Notes under the pieces: model-generated | Told to the model about the DNA's origin: nothing | The model's database searches: none | Seen by the model: the letters and a program-made list of their open reading frames with translations, nothing else | Source: DASZCR01 sp035942915 | GTDB lineage: Bacteria; Acidobacteriota; Blastocatellia; Pyrinomonadales; Pyrinomonadaceae | NCBI GenBank assembly: GCA_035942915.1 | Contig: DASZCR010000145.1 | Coordinates: forward strand, 1-22,625 | Reading direction: 5' to 3' | DNA length: 22,625 bases | Shown here: piece by piece, positions 1 through 8,190 of the stretch | Numbering within the stretch: position 1 is the stretch's first letter | Layout: every line of letters starts with the position of its first letter | Translations under genes and position numbers: made by a program

Positions 1-103
1 CGTCGGGCGTGACGAAGCGGCCCGTCAATCCCGTCAAGACGACGGCGCAGGCCAATACGACGAGGCCGACCGAGATGATAAGTGTGCGCTTTGGATTTAG
101 CAT
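1..103 (-). CDS. N-terminus of an unidentified membrane-anchored protein (cut by window edge)
   Basis: Only the first 34 codons lie in the window. The start ATG (103-101) is preceded by a good GAGGAGG SD about 9 nt upstream. The peptide begins MLNPKRTLIIS and continues into one hydrophobic stretch of about 20 residues (roughly residues 8-27), so it is a signal anchor or uncleaved signal peptide with a basic N-terminus. It lies 199 bp downstream of the ABC permease on the same strand and may belong to that transport operon, for example as a periplasmic partner. That role is a guess. The 104-302 gap holds no convincing gene or terminator. Confidence 0.6.
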   Translation of the reverse strand, partial: MLNPKRTLIISVGLVVLACAVVLTGLTGRFVTPD

Positions 104-302
104 CGGCGAAGTCCTCCTCAGGTGGGATAGTGGCAAACAACGGTGTGCGACACGCGCGAGAGCAAGCGACGCGAAAGCTTGTGCTGCTCACAAGACCTGT
201 CAGGCGCGGCGGCGCGCCCGCGCTTGCGGCCTATTCAATATCACATCTGAGCCGAGATGTAAGCCGACACGCGACGACCGTCAGACGCCCTCCGAAAAGA
301 GC

Positions 303-2027
303 CTATCGCTTCGTCGATTTGCGCTCGAAGAAGAGATGCGCGAGCGCAAGGAGGACGAACGCGAGCGCCAGACAGTAGAGTCTGAGATTGATGATGCGCG
401 CCTGATTCGTCGCCGCGCCCGTGATATCGGCCGGAGTCCAGAGACCGTAGAGGACGGGGTTATAGAGCCAGTGATTGTAGCCCTGACTGTATAGATAAAA
501 GAGGCCGCCCGCCATCCCGAAGCTCACGGCGTATGCCAGATACTTATCGCGCAGCAGCACGTTCAGCGCCGTCGCGGCAGCGATGAGAAAGAGCATGCTC
601 GGAATCAGAATCAACGTGTAAATCTTCAGATACGCGTCCGGTTCAAGGGGCGTGTGGCCTTGATAAATTTGCAGTGCGAAGGCCGTCAGGCCGACCACCG
701 CGCTCAACGAAAGCGACAGCAGCAGCGTCGCCGCAAACTTCGAGAGGAGCAGCACGAAGTTCGGTATGGCGACGCTCCACAGCACCGGCTCGAATCTCAA
801 CTCGCGGTCGCGGTGCATGGCCTCACCCATGTAGAAGACGGCGAGCGCGCACAGGAATAAGAGCAGCGATTCGGCCGTGCGACCGGCGTATGTCGCAGAA
901 TAGGAACTGTCGGGGTCAACTTTGTAATAGACCAGCCCGACGACGCACAGCAGCGTGGCGAGCGGCGCGAGCACTACAAGGCTGCGCTCCGCGTACAGCA
1001 AACGCAACTCAACTTCAAAAGCCGCCGCCAACTGTCTGAGCTTCGCGCGCACACCTTCGGTTTCGACGTTGACATCCGATATCGCAACCCTCTCGACGCG
1101 ACTCGATTCCTCGACCGCCGCGCTTTGACCGAGGCTTGCGCTCTCCATCCCTCTGTCGAGCCAGTCGGCGCTCGCGGCGAGGTTGATGGTCGTGAGCGGG
1201 CTAGTGTCTTTGTACTTCCCGAATCGCTCGACCATCGAGAATCGAAGGTAGAGGAAGGCCAGCAAAACGGCCGCGACCAGAACGACGAGCGCGCGGTTCA
1301 AGAGCAGGTCGGAGTCGTAACTGATAACTAGCTGGTCGAGCCATTCGGGGCTGCGCCCCTTCGCCATCTCTGCGCTCCAGTTGAGCAACAGCGGGTCGAG
1401 CGCGATGCGCCAGCGCAGCGGCAGCCCTTTCAAGCTCAGTTGATAGACGATGTAGAGCGGATAAAAAGAGACGGCCAATCCGTAGACGATTTTTGCGTTG
1501 CGCGTGAGCGTCCCGACCGTGAAGTAGATGGCCGCCAGACACAGGTGCGAGATGACGACGAAAAAGAAGAAGTGTTTGAAGTAAGGCCACACCCGCGCGG
1601 GCTGCGTTATCATCTGCGCGGTGGGGAACGCCTGAAGGACGAAGAGCGTCAGCGCAAAGGCCGCCTGACAGCAGATGAGCACGAAGAAGTTGCCGAAGAA
1701 TTTTCCGAGCAGATATTCGGCGCGGCCGACCGGCCGGGAAAAGATGAGCGGACTGATGCCAAGGCGAAAATCCCTGATGACGGGGTCGCCCATGATAAGC
1801 GCGTTGAAGAGCGGTAACGTCAGAAATGAGAAGCCGGCGAAGTTGCGTGCGATGTAGAACTCGCTGTTCGTCGCCCAACCGTAAGACGCAGCCGCGCCTT
1901 TAACCGTCCACAGCCAGCCGTTCATGGCGAACAGGGCTATCATCGCGTAAGGCGCGACGCGCTTCGTGTTGAGCAACACTTCCGTCTGAAAAATCGCTCC
2001 GAAGGGCGTGCGTGCGAGACTTCTCAA
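303..2027 (-). CDS. ABC-2 type transporter permease, two-half fusion
   Basis: A 574-residue integral membrane protein, read as the permease of an ABC exporter whose ATPase is the gene just upstream. Residues 1-250 carry a first set of hydrophobic segments, including a GDPVIRDFRLGIS...SRPVGRAEYLLGK stretch of the kind seen in ABC-2 permeases. A hydrophilic linker of about 80 residues follows, then a second set that opens with VELRLLYAERS and contains MHRDRELRFEPVLWS. The two halves look related, suggesting two ABC-2 domains in one chain. I chose TTG at 2027 as the start: it overlaps the ATPase TGA (TTGA), has GGAGA 7 nt upstream, and begins just before the first conserved segment. The reading frame stays open upstream to 2270, but that part lies antisense-free inside the ATPase gene and is out of frame. 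The transported substrate cannot be read from sequence. Confidence 0.85.
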   Translation of the reverse strand: MRSLARTPFGAIFQTEVLLNTKRVAPYAMIALFAMNGWLWTVKGAAASYGWATNSEFYIARNFAGFSFLTLPLFNALIMGDPVIRDFRLGISPLIFSRPVGRAEYLLGKFFGNFFVLICCQAAFALTLFVLQAFPTAQMITQPARVWPYFKHFFFFVVISHLCLAAIYFTVGTLTRNAKIVYGLAVSFYPLYIVYQLSLKGLPLRWRIALDPLLLNWSAEMAKGRSPEWLDQLVISYDSDLLLNRALVVLVAAVLLAFLYLRFSMVERFGKYKDTSPLTTINLAASADWLDRGMESASLGQSAAVEESSRVERVAISDVNVETEGVRAKLRQLAAAFEVELRLLYAERSLVVLAPLATLLCVVGLVYYKVDPDSSYSATYAGRTAESLLLFLCALAVFYMGEAMHRDRELRFEPVLWSVAIPNFVLLLSKFAATLLLSLSLSAVVGLTAFALQIYQGHTPLEPDAYLKIYTLILIPSMLFLIAAATALNVLLRDKYLAYAVSFGMAGGLFYLYSQGYNHWLYNPVLYGLWTPADITGAATNQARIINLRLYCLALAFVLLALAHLFFERKSTKR

Positions 2028-2911
2028 TTCACATTCTCCGGTCGCGCGGCGAGACTGAAATAGTAGTCTTCGAGAGACGGCACGGCGGGGCTGAACTCGT
2101 CGCCGGGTCGCCCCTCGTTCGCGTAGACGCGGACGCGCACCTGTGCACCCGCAACCTGCGTGGAGATGATTCTGAGCCGCGTCTTCTTCAGAGCCGCCAC
2201 CTTCTCGCGCGGCAGAGCAGCTTCCCACAGTGCGCCCGCAATCCGGCCAATCGCCTCCTGCGGCGTACATGAAGCGATAATCTCGCCCTGCCGCATGATT
2301 GCCATCCGCGTGCAGAGGTTCGAGACATCGGAGACGATGTGCGTCGAAAGAATAACGACTGTTTCCTCGCCCGCAATCTCGGACAAGAGGTTGTGGAAGC
2401 GGACGCGCTCTTCCGGGTCTAAACCGGCCGTCGGCTCATCGACAATAATCAGCCTCGGCTGACCGATAAGCGCCTGTGCAATTCCCAAACGTTGCCTCAT
2501 CCCGCCCGAAAACCCGCCGACCTTCTGCCCACGCGCCGTCGAGAGATTGACTCTTTCGAGCAGCGCATCAACCAATCGTGTGCGCTCGCGTCCGTCCGTG
2601 ACGCCTTTGAGTCGCGCCAGATAATCGAGCGTCTGTTCGGCCGTCAGCGTCGGATACAGGCCGAACTCCTGCGGCAGATAGCCGAGCATACGGCGCGCCG
2701 CTCTGGTGTCGGCGATGAAGTCCACGTCGTCGAGCCGGACGTGGCCGGAGTCGGGTTCGAGGAGGGTGGCGGCGATTTTCATGAGGGTCGTCTTGCCCGC
2801 GCCGTTTGCGCCGAGCAGACCGAACATCCCGGCGGGAATTTCGAGTGTGATTCCTTTGAGCGCCTGCACGCCGCTTGGATAGGTCTTTTTCAACTCTCTG
2901 ATTTCAAGCAT
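2024..2911 (-). CDS. ABC transporter ATP-binding protein
   Basis: A 295-residue cytoplasmic ATPase that would power the adjacent ABC-2 permease. All nucleotide-binding motifs are intact: Walker A GANGAGKT (34-41), Q-loop at PQE (80-82), signature FSGGMRQR (134-141), Walker B LIIVDEP (154-160), D-loop GLD (163-165) and H-switch STH (189-191). The last 80 residues form the variable C-terminal extension common in ABC-2 export ATPases. Start ATG at 2911 begins the typical MLEIRELKKTY strand; the frame stays open upstream, but that sequence is not ABC-like. The SD is weak. The stop overlaps the permease start by 4 nt, so the two are probably translationally coupled. Confident as a subunit of an exporter; the cargo (drug, lipid, peptide) is unknown. 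Confidence 0.93.
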   Translation of the reverse strand: MLEIRELKKTYPSGVQALKGITLEIPAGMFGLLGANGAGKTTLMKIAATLLEPDSGHVRLDDVDFIADTRAARRMLGYLPQEFGLYPTLTAEQTLDYLARLKGVTDGRERTRLVDALLERVNLSTARGQKVGGFSGGMRQRLGIAQALIGQPRLIIVDEPTAGLDPEERVRFHNLLSEIAGEETVVILSTHIVSDVSNLCTRMAIMRQGEIIASCTPQEAIGRIAGALWEAALPREKVAALKKTRLRIISTQVAGAQVRVRVYANEGRPGDEFSPAVPSLEDYYFSLAARPENVN

Positions 2912-3012
2912 CTGTGTGCCGTTTTCTCGTCTCGAATGTTTCTTTACGGAGAAGGTATGGCGCGCGAGCGGCCGTCGCGCTCGAACGTGTGAGAAGGTGT
3001 GGAAGATACGTT

Positions 3013-3057
3013 GCAGCTTTCGGGCAGGTTTCAGGCGACGGATGCGATGAAAGCTGC
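3013..3057. repeat. 9-bp inverted repeat with an alternative internal stem
   Basis: GCAGCTTTC (3013-3021) is repeated inverted as GAAAGCTGC (3049-3057), with 27 nt between. A second, mutually exclusive 6-bp pairing is possible: GGGCAG (3022-3027) with CTGCCC (3054-3059). It lies upstream of the ABC ATPase start on the minus strand, so it could be an operator or a leader structure. Confidence 0.45.
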
Positions 3058-3067
3058 CCCGCAATCA

Positions 3068-3098
3068 AAAGCCCGAAGCGAGCGCAGCTTCGGGCTTT
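3068..3098 (-). terminator. Hairpin terminator of the SRPBCC/dehydrogenase operon
   Basis: A perfect 12-bp stem: AAAGCCCGAAGC (3068-3079) and GCTTCGGGCTTT (3087-3098), with a 7-nt loop. Read on the minus strand the distal arm ends in GGGCTTTTGATT, giving a short U-tract. It begins 32 bp past the dehydrogenase stop codon. Confidence 0.75.
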
Positions 3099-3130
3099 CG
3101 AGAGTTGAGGATTGTTCCCGACGTGAAGCG

Positions 3131-4303
3131 TCAGGGTTTGAGGACAATCTTGATGCAATCGTCCTCTTTGTTGGTGAAGATGTCGAAGCCGTGCGGCGCG
3201 TCTTCGAGTCCCATGCGGTGCGTGATGACGAAGGAGGGGTCGATTTCGCCGCGCTCGATTCTTTCGAGCAGTTGCCCCCAGTAACGCTGGACGTGGCACT
3301 GGCCGGTCTTCATCGTCAAGGAACGGTTCATGAAAGAACCCATCGGGAATTTGTCAATCAGCCCGCCATAGACGCCGATGACGGAGACCGTGCCGCCGTT
3401 GCGGCAGCACATAATCGCCTCGCGCAAGGCGATGGGTCTGTCCGTCTCGGACATCAATGCTTGTTTGGCGCGGTCGTAGGCGTAGACGATGCCGTGACCG
3501 CCGTGCGCTTCGAGACCGACGGCGTCGATGCAGGCATCAGGCCCGCGCCCGCCCGTCATCTCCATCAGCGCGTCGTAGACGTTCGTCTCTTCATAATTAA
3601 TCGTCTCGGCTTTGGCCTTCTCGCGCGCCATCGTGAGGCGTTCGGGGAAGCGGTCAATGCCAATCACGCGTTCTGCGCCGAGCAGGTAGGCGCTCGCAAT
3701 GGCGAACTGCCCGACCGGGCCGCAGCCCCAGACGGCAATCGTGTCGCCCTGTTTGATGTCGCACATCTCCGCTCCCATGTAGCCGGTCGGGAAGATGTCG
3801 GAGAGGAATAAGACCTGCTCGTCGGGCATCCCTTCCGGGACTTTGAGCGTGCCGACATCGGCGAAGGGCACGCGCGCATACTCGGCCTGTCCTCCGGCGT
3901 AACCGCCCGTCAGGTGCGAGTAGCCGTAGATGCCGCAAGGGCTGTGGCCGAACATCTTCTCGGCCATCCACGCGTTCGGGTTCGAGTTTTCACACAGCGT
4001 AAACAGTTGTTGCTGACAGAAGAAGCAGTTGCCGCACGAGATGGGGAAGGAGACGACGACGCGGTCGCCCACTTTGCGATTCTTCACGTCGGGGCCGACC
4101 TCGACGAGTTCACCCATGAACTCGTGGCCGAGGATGTCGCCCTTCTGCATCGTCGGCATGAAGCCGTTGTAGAGATGCAGGTCGGAGCCGCAGATGGCCG
4201 TCGAGGTGATTTTTACTATCGCGTCGCGCCGGTTGAGAATCTTCGGGTCGGGCACTTGCTCAACCCGCACGTCCTGTTTGCCATACCAACAATTCGCTCT
4301 CAT
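3131..4303 (-). CDS. Zinc-dependent alcohol/formaldehyde-type dehydrogenase (MDR superfamily)
   Basis: A 390-residue medium-chain dehydrogenase, expected to oxidise an alcohol or aldehyde adduct with NAD(P)+ in the cytoplasm. Catalytic zinc ligands are C38 (in AICGSDLH), H60 and E61 (GHEF). Structural zinc ligands are C90, C93, C96 and C104. The Rossmann motif GCGPVG is at 193-198, followed by VIGIDRF, whose Asp favours NAD+ over NADP+. The long insert between the nucleotide-binding fold and the C-terminus (CIDAVGLEAHGG...YDRAKQAL) is characteristic of the glutathione-independent formaldehyde-dehydrogenase-like branch. The start at 4303 has an AAGG/GGGA-rich leader; upstream in-frame sequence is not conserved-looking. 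It sits 61 bp downstream of the SRPBCC gene, probably in one transcript. The substrate is not determined. Confidence 0.9.
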   Translation of the reverse strand: MRANCWYGKQDVRVEQVPDPKILNRRDAIVKITSTAICGSDLHLYNGFMPTMQKGDILGHEFMGELVEVGPDVKNRKVGDRVVVSFPISCGNCFFCQQQLFTLCENSNPNAWMAEKMFGHSPCGIYGYSHLTGGYAGGQAEYARVPFADVGTLKVPEGMPDEQVLFLSDIFPTGYMGAEMCDIKQGDTIAVWGCGPVGQFAIASAYLLGAERVIGIDRFPERLTMAREKAKAETINYEETNVYDALMEMTGGRGPDACIDAVGLEAHGGHGIVYAYDRAKQALMSETDRPIALREAIMCCRNGGTVSVIGVYGGLIDKFPMGSFMNRSLTMKTGQCHVQRYWGQLLERIERGEIDPSFVITHRMGLEDAPHGFDIFTNKEDDCIKIVLKP

Positions 4304-4364
4304 CACTTTTCCCTTTCCTTGAATGAACAACCCGCGAAAACTGTGCGCGTCGAAGGGGTGACCT

Positions 4365-5456
4365 TCAGGCGCGCCCGCCAGCGCGCGCCGCGCCGAGTTC
4401 TGCGCCTGAAGGCGGCTGCGCGGGACGCTGCGTGAGGTAACCGTTGTCCCAGACCGTGCCCTCAGAGAGGACAACTTCGCCCGTCTCCATCACCTGCTTG
4501 AAGCAGCGGAGAGACTCTTGCGCCTGCTGTCCCGGCTCTTCGCCGAAGAGTTTCGCGACGACTGCGCCGATGACGCCGCCCGGCGGGTTGTACTGCATCT
4601 CGACCCGGACAATCGTGCCGCGTCCGCCCGGCGCGGTCTCGAAGCGTACGGAGCCGGAGTTGTCCACGTCCGCCCCTTCGAGCGAGCGCCACGAAATCAG
4701 TTCGTTGGGTCGGTCTTCGACAATCTCCGCATCCCACTCGACGCTCGAACCGGCCGGAGCTTTCGCCACCCAATGCGAACGCCCTTCGCCCGTCACGCGC
4801 ACGGATTCGAGGTGGTGCATGAAGCGCGGCAGGTTCTCGAAGTTGCGCCAGTAGCTGTAAAGCTCCTCCGGCGAACGGTTGATGATGAGGCTCTTTCTCA
4901 CGGTTGTCCCTCCCCCTGCGGTGCTGTCGCTGTTGCCGCTGCTGAGTTGCTGCGCGCAAATCACGTCGAGCGCCGTCACGGCGAGGACGTTGGCCGTTGC
5001 GAAGGCGACTCTGGCCTTGTCCGAGCGCGGCGAGGCAAACGCGCCGCCGAGTGCAGCGAGGTCTAAGGCATCGCCCGCGACGCGCGCCCAGACGGCAGCC
5101 GCCGGTCGCCTGCCCTGCGAGAAGATGCCGATGCCGTGAAAAATCTCGCGCAGACCGAACAGGCGTATCAGCCCCGTGTGGCCGCGCACCCCTGCCACTT
5201 TGGCGATGCCGCGCGGGGCTAACAGTTCCGCCAGTCCGAGGCCGATGCTGAACCAGCCGAGTCCGCGCGCCAGTTGTTCGGCGTTGATGTTCATCAGGCC
5301 GCCGCTCTGCCCTGCGTGATGACGAATGGCGGGCAGAGTGCCGTCGGTCGTCTGTCCGGTCTGGCGGGAGTCAGGCGAAGACGACTGTGCGGACTGCTGT
5401 CCTGCGTTGCCCTGTCGCTGCCCCCCCTGTGCTTGTTTCTTCGTAGCTGTTGCCAT
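4365..5456 (-). CDS. Membrane protein with C-terminal SRPBCC (cyclase/dehydrase) domain
   Basis: A 363-residue protein in three parts. Residues 1-55 are low-complexity, rich in Gln, Ser and Gly. Residues 56-170 are mildly hydrophobic with several helices (GLGWFSIGLGLAELLAP, VAFATANVLAVTALDVI), probably membrane-embedded. Residues about 185-330 are an SRPBCC/polyketide-cyclase-like fold, opening with VRKSLIINRSPEELYSYWRNFENLPRFM and including VEWDAEIVEDRPNELISWRS. The domain binds hydrophobic ligands in other families; the ligand here is unknown. ATG 5456 has AGGGGG upstream; an internal ATG at 5294, before the membrane part, lacks an SD. In my recollection this kind of protein often sits next to a zinc dehydrogenase of the type found just downstream, which suggests a shared function, possibly envelope stress. 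Confidence 0.8.
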   Translation of the reverse strand: MATATKKQAQGGQRQGNAGQQSAQSSSPDSRQTGQTTDGTLPAIRHHAGQSGGLMNINAEQLARGLGWFSIGLGLAELLAPRGIAKVAGVRGHTGLIRLFGLREIFHGIGIFSQGRRPAAAVWARVAGDALDLAALGGAFASPRSDKARVAFATANVLAVTALDVICAQQLSSGNSDSTAGGGTTVRKSLIINRSPEELYSYWRNFENLPRFMHHLESVRVTGEGRSHWVAKAPAGSSVEWDAEIVEDRPNELISWRSLEGADVDNSGSVRFETAPGGRGTIVRVEMQYNPPGGVIGAVVAKLFGEEPGQQAQESLRCFKQVMETGEVVLSEGTVWDNGYLTQRPAQPPSGAELGAARAGGRA

Positions 5457-6368
5457 CGTGGTGTCCCCCTGAAGAAATTCCTAAAAGTAGTCGTCGCCCT
5501 CGCCTCGCGCGAGAACAGAAGTCTCGGAAAAATCTGTGGGGGAAACGGTTTGCGTGCGACTTTGCGAGTCGCAGAGGGATGGGGTGTGGGGTCGTCTTGT
5601 AAAGCGTCGTGAGTGGTGGAAGGTGAAAAAGATTGCCCGTGTTCTTTTACCCCTTGTCTCTTCCCTGCTCGCTTTGTCGCCATTATAGACACAAAAGAAG
5701 ACCGCACGCACGTCCCGGCCAAAGACTACAGCCCTTCGTGTCACTGTTGTTTCACTTAAAGTTCAATTTCTTAACTCAGGCGGAGAAGGCCGCACGCGCA
5801 GTTGTTTCACGCCGTAACACGCGGCAGCCCGGCGTGGTTCAGTTTGAAACATGCCGCGCCAGCGCCTCGACTGCCTTGCGGCTGTGATTGGCGCGACATC
5901 CCGAACGTTTAGGCGCAGTGCAGGTTGAGGAATACTGTTTGCTTCGTGTCAGTGTGCATTACACGGCTCACTGCCGGTTTCTCAGAGTCTTGTTTGACAG
6001 CGCGGCGACGAGGCGAAGGACAGCCGGTTAACTGTAATCACGAAACTCACAACTTCCCCGTAGTGAGTTTCCATCTTCAAAGCTCACGTCCCGAAGGAAA
6101 ATTTGTGTCAGGGTCTTCCGCACTCATGCGACAGGGAAGATTCTGTCATTACCGTCAGTCTTCACGAACGCTCGCTTGACATATCCGATAGATGTGCTCC
6201 GCGAGAGCATATCCGGCGGACAGACGCCGACGTGAAAATCACGTCTGCCGTGTCCCTGCGGATATCCGTGCGTCCGTCGCCGGAAGGGCGGCGTCTCTGA
6301 GCACACTCGCGGCCATTTGCGGGAGCAGTTGCGCGTCGTCCGGGTACGATTATTTCAAGGAGAAACCA
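5457..6368. other. 912-bp divergent intergenic region without a recognisable gene
   Basis: It separates the minus-strand SRPBCC operon from the plus-strand copper operon. Short open frames are present, but none has an SD plus protein-like composition. Visible structure: inverted repeats TGCGACT/AGTCGCA (5555-5561, 5567-5573), AAACTCAC/GTGAGTTT (6043-6050, 6063-6070) and GACGTGA/TCACGTC (6229-6235, 6239-6245); a direct repeat GTTGTTTCAC (5746-5755, 5801-5810); and three copies of ATATCCG (6181, 6209, 6262). It presumably holds the promoters and operators of both operons. Confidence 0.6.
5682..5687 (-). promoter_or_regulatory. Possible -10 element for the SRPBCC/dehydrogenase operon
   Basis: The minus strand reads TATAAT exactly, about 225 nt upstream of the SRPBCC start, in a locally AT-richer patch. 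There is no convincing -35 at 16-18 nt, so this is only a candidate; a long 5' leader would follow. Confidence 0.25.
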
Positions 6369-8150
6369 ATGGCATTCATCTCGAAGAGGAACAGAAAAAG
6401 AGAAAGAGACAGGCAAATCGCTGCGAAGAATCGGCGCGAGTTGGTGGCGGCGCATCTGGACAGGAGAGAACTGTTGAAGATGGGTCTCCTGACCAGCGCC
6501 GGGCTGCTCGTCCCCAAGGTCGGTTTGAGCGCGCGGCCGCTGACGAGCGCGGGCTACAGAAACGATGAGCCGCAAAGCCCGCCGACGACTCCGTTCGTCG
6601 ACAACCTGCCGCTCGCGCAGGTTCTCGCCCCCGTCCCGTCGCTGCTTCCGACGCCGACGCGTCTGCCGAACGCGCCGCTTGAGCAGCGCACGGTCGCGCA
6701 TCAGGATTGGTTCGGTCATCCTCCGCAGAAATTCTACGAGATGGTTCAGGCCGAGACGAGCGGCATCATGGTCTCGCCCGACCTTCCGGGGCAAACGCTC
6801 TGGACGTTCAACGGTCAGACGCCGGGGCCGCAAATCGTCGCGCGCTACGGCGAGCCGATTCTCGTCCGACAGAAGAACCAACTGCCGCTGCACGGCGCAG
6901 ACGGCTTCGGCATGGGTTCTGTCTCGACCCACTTGCACAACGGCCACACGCCGCCCGAATCCGACGGCCACCCCTGCTATTTCTTCGATGGCGGCCACTA
7001 CTACGATTATCACTACCCGATGGTCTATGCCGGAGGCGACGTGCGCGAAGCGATGCACACGCTCTGGTATCACGACCACCGTTTCGACCACACGGCCGAG
7101 AACACCTACAAGGGTCTGGCCGGAACGTTCGTCCAGTTCAACGAGTTCGATACGGGTGATGAGACGACCGGCTTCCGCCTGCCGAGCCATCCGAACTTCG
7201 ACATCTACATGGCCTTCAACGATAAGGTGTTCGATGAGCAGACGGGTCGCCTCGCCTTCGACAGCTTCAACTTCGACGGCGTGCTCGGCGACAAGTTCCT
7301 CGTCAACGGCAAAATCAACCCGGTGCTCCACGTCAGCCCGCGCCGCTACCGCTTCCGCTGGCTCAACACCGGCCCGGCGCGCTTCTATCAGTTCTTCATC
7401 CTCGACCCGACGAACAACTCTAGCAAGTCCTTCTGGCAAATCAGCACGGACGGCAACTTCCTCGAAAGACCCGTGCAGGTCAACACCTGCCGCGTCTCGG
7501 TCGCCGAGCGCGTCGATGTCATCGTCGACTTCACCGGCCTGCAAGGCAAGACCTTCTATATCGAGAACCGTCTCGAACAGGTAGACGGTCGCGGCCCGAC
7601 CGGCGACGTGTTGCCGGCTGGCGCGGGCGATAAGATTCTGAAGATTGTCGTCGATGGCCCCGTTGTTCCCGACAACAGCATCAACCCGGCGACCATCACG
7701 CAGCCCGTCTACTTCTATCAGTTCCCTGACACGAATCAGGTTCCGGTCGTCACGCGCACCTTCAAGTTCGAGCGCAACAACGGGCAATGGTCGGTCAACG
7801 GCCGCTTCCCCGATTGCGCCGCCGATAGGTTCGCCGTCAAACGCAACACGGCCGAACGTTGGATTATTCAGAACAACTCCGGCGGCTGGCAGCACCCCAT
7901 CCACGTCCACTTCGAGGAGTTCCAGACGCTTAGCATCAACGGTCGCGCGCCGCGCACGACGGGCATCGTCGAGAAGGGTCGCAAGGACGTGTTCCGTCTG
8001 GAACACAACCAGCAGGCCGAACTCTACTTCCGCTTCCGCGATTACGTCGGCCGACTCCCCATGCACTGTCATAACGTGCTGCACGAAGACCACGCGATGA
8101 TGGTGCTGTTCCAGATTAACGACCAGGGCGATACCAACCCCAATCCGTAG
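6369..8150 (+). CDS. Tat-exported multicopper oxidase
   Basis: A 593-residue laccase-type enzyme, expected to oxidise a metal ion or organic substrate at a type 1 copper and reduce O2 to water at a trinuclear cluster. The four copper-binding motifs are intact: HLHNGH (188-193), HDH (235-237), HPIHVH (509-514) and HCHNVLHEDHAMM (566-578), with C567 as type 1 cysteine and M577 as probable axial ligand. The N-terminus has a long basic region, then DRRELLKMG (twin Arg 32-33) and a short hydrophobic stretch, consistent with folded, copper-loaded export by Tat. ATG 6369 is preceded by AAGGAG at a good distance. The gene leads an operon with SCO1 and a beta-propeller protein. Candidate roles are Cu(I), Mn(II) or phenol oxidation; sequence alone does not decide. 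Confidence 0.92.
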   Translation: MAFISKRNRKRERDRQIAAKNRRELVAAHLDRRELLKMGLLTSAGLLVPKVGLSARPLTSAGYRNDEPQSPPTTPFVDNLPLAQVLAPVPSLLPTPTRLPNAPLEQRTVAHQDWFGHPPQKFYEMVQAETSGIMVSPDLPGQTLWTFNGQTPGPQIVARYGEPILVRQKNQLPLHGADGFGMGSVSTHLHNGHTPPESDGHPCYFFDGGHYYDYHYPMVYAGGDVREAMHTLWYHDHRFDHTAENTYKGLAGTFVQFNEFDTGDETTGFRLPSHPNFDIYMAFNDKVFDEQTGRLAFDSFNFDGVLGDKFLVNGKINPVLHVSPRRYRFRWLNTGPARFYQFFILDPTNNSSKSFWQISTDGNFLERPVQVNTCRVSVAERVDVIVDFTGLQGKTFYIENRLEQVDGRGPTGDVLPAGAGDKILKIVVDGPVVPDNSINPATITQPVYFYQFPDTNQVPVVTRTFKFERNNGQWSVNGRFPDCAADRFAVKRNTAERWIIQNNSGGWQHPIHVHFEEFQTLSINGRAPRTTGIVEKGRKDVFRLEHNQQAELYFRFRDYVGRLPMHCHNVLHEDHAMMVLFQINDQGDTNPNP

Positions 8151-8190
8151 CCCGGCAGATGCACAGATTGGAGAAAGGAATCTCAGAATC

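Noticed and set aside
5925..6179. 84-codon plus-strand frame in the intergenic region
   Set aside because: No SD, no domain or signal sequence, atypical composition; likely chance.
6176..6205. TTGACA near 6176 as the copper operon promoter
   Set aside because: No acceptable -10 lies 15-19 nt downstream, so I cannot support it.
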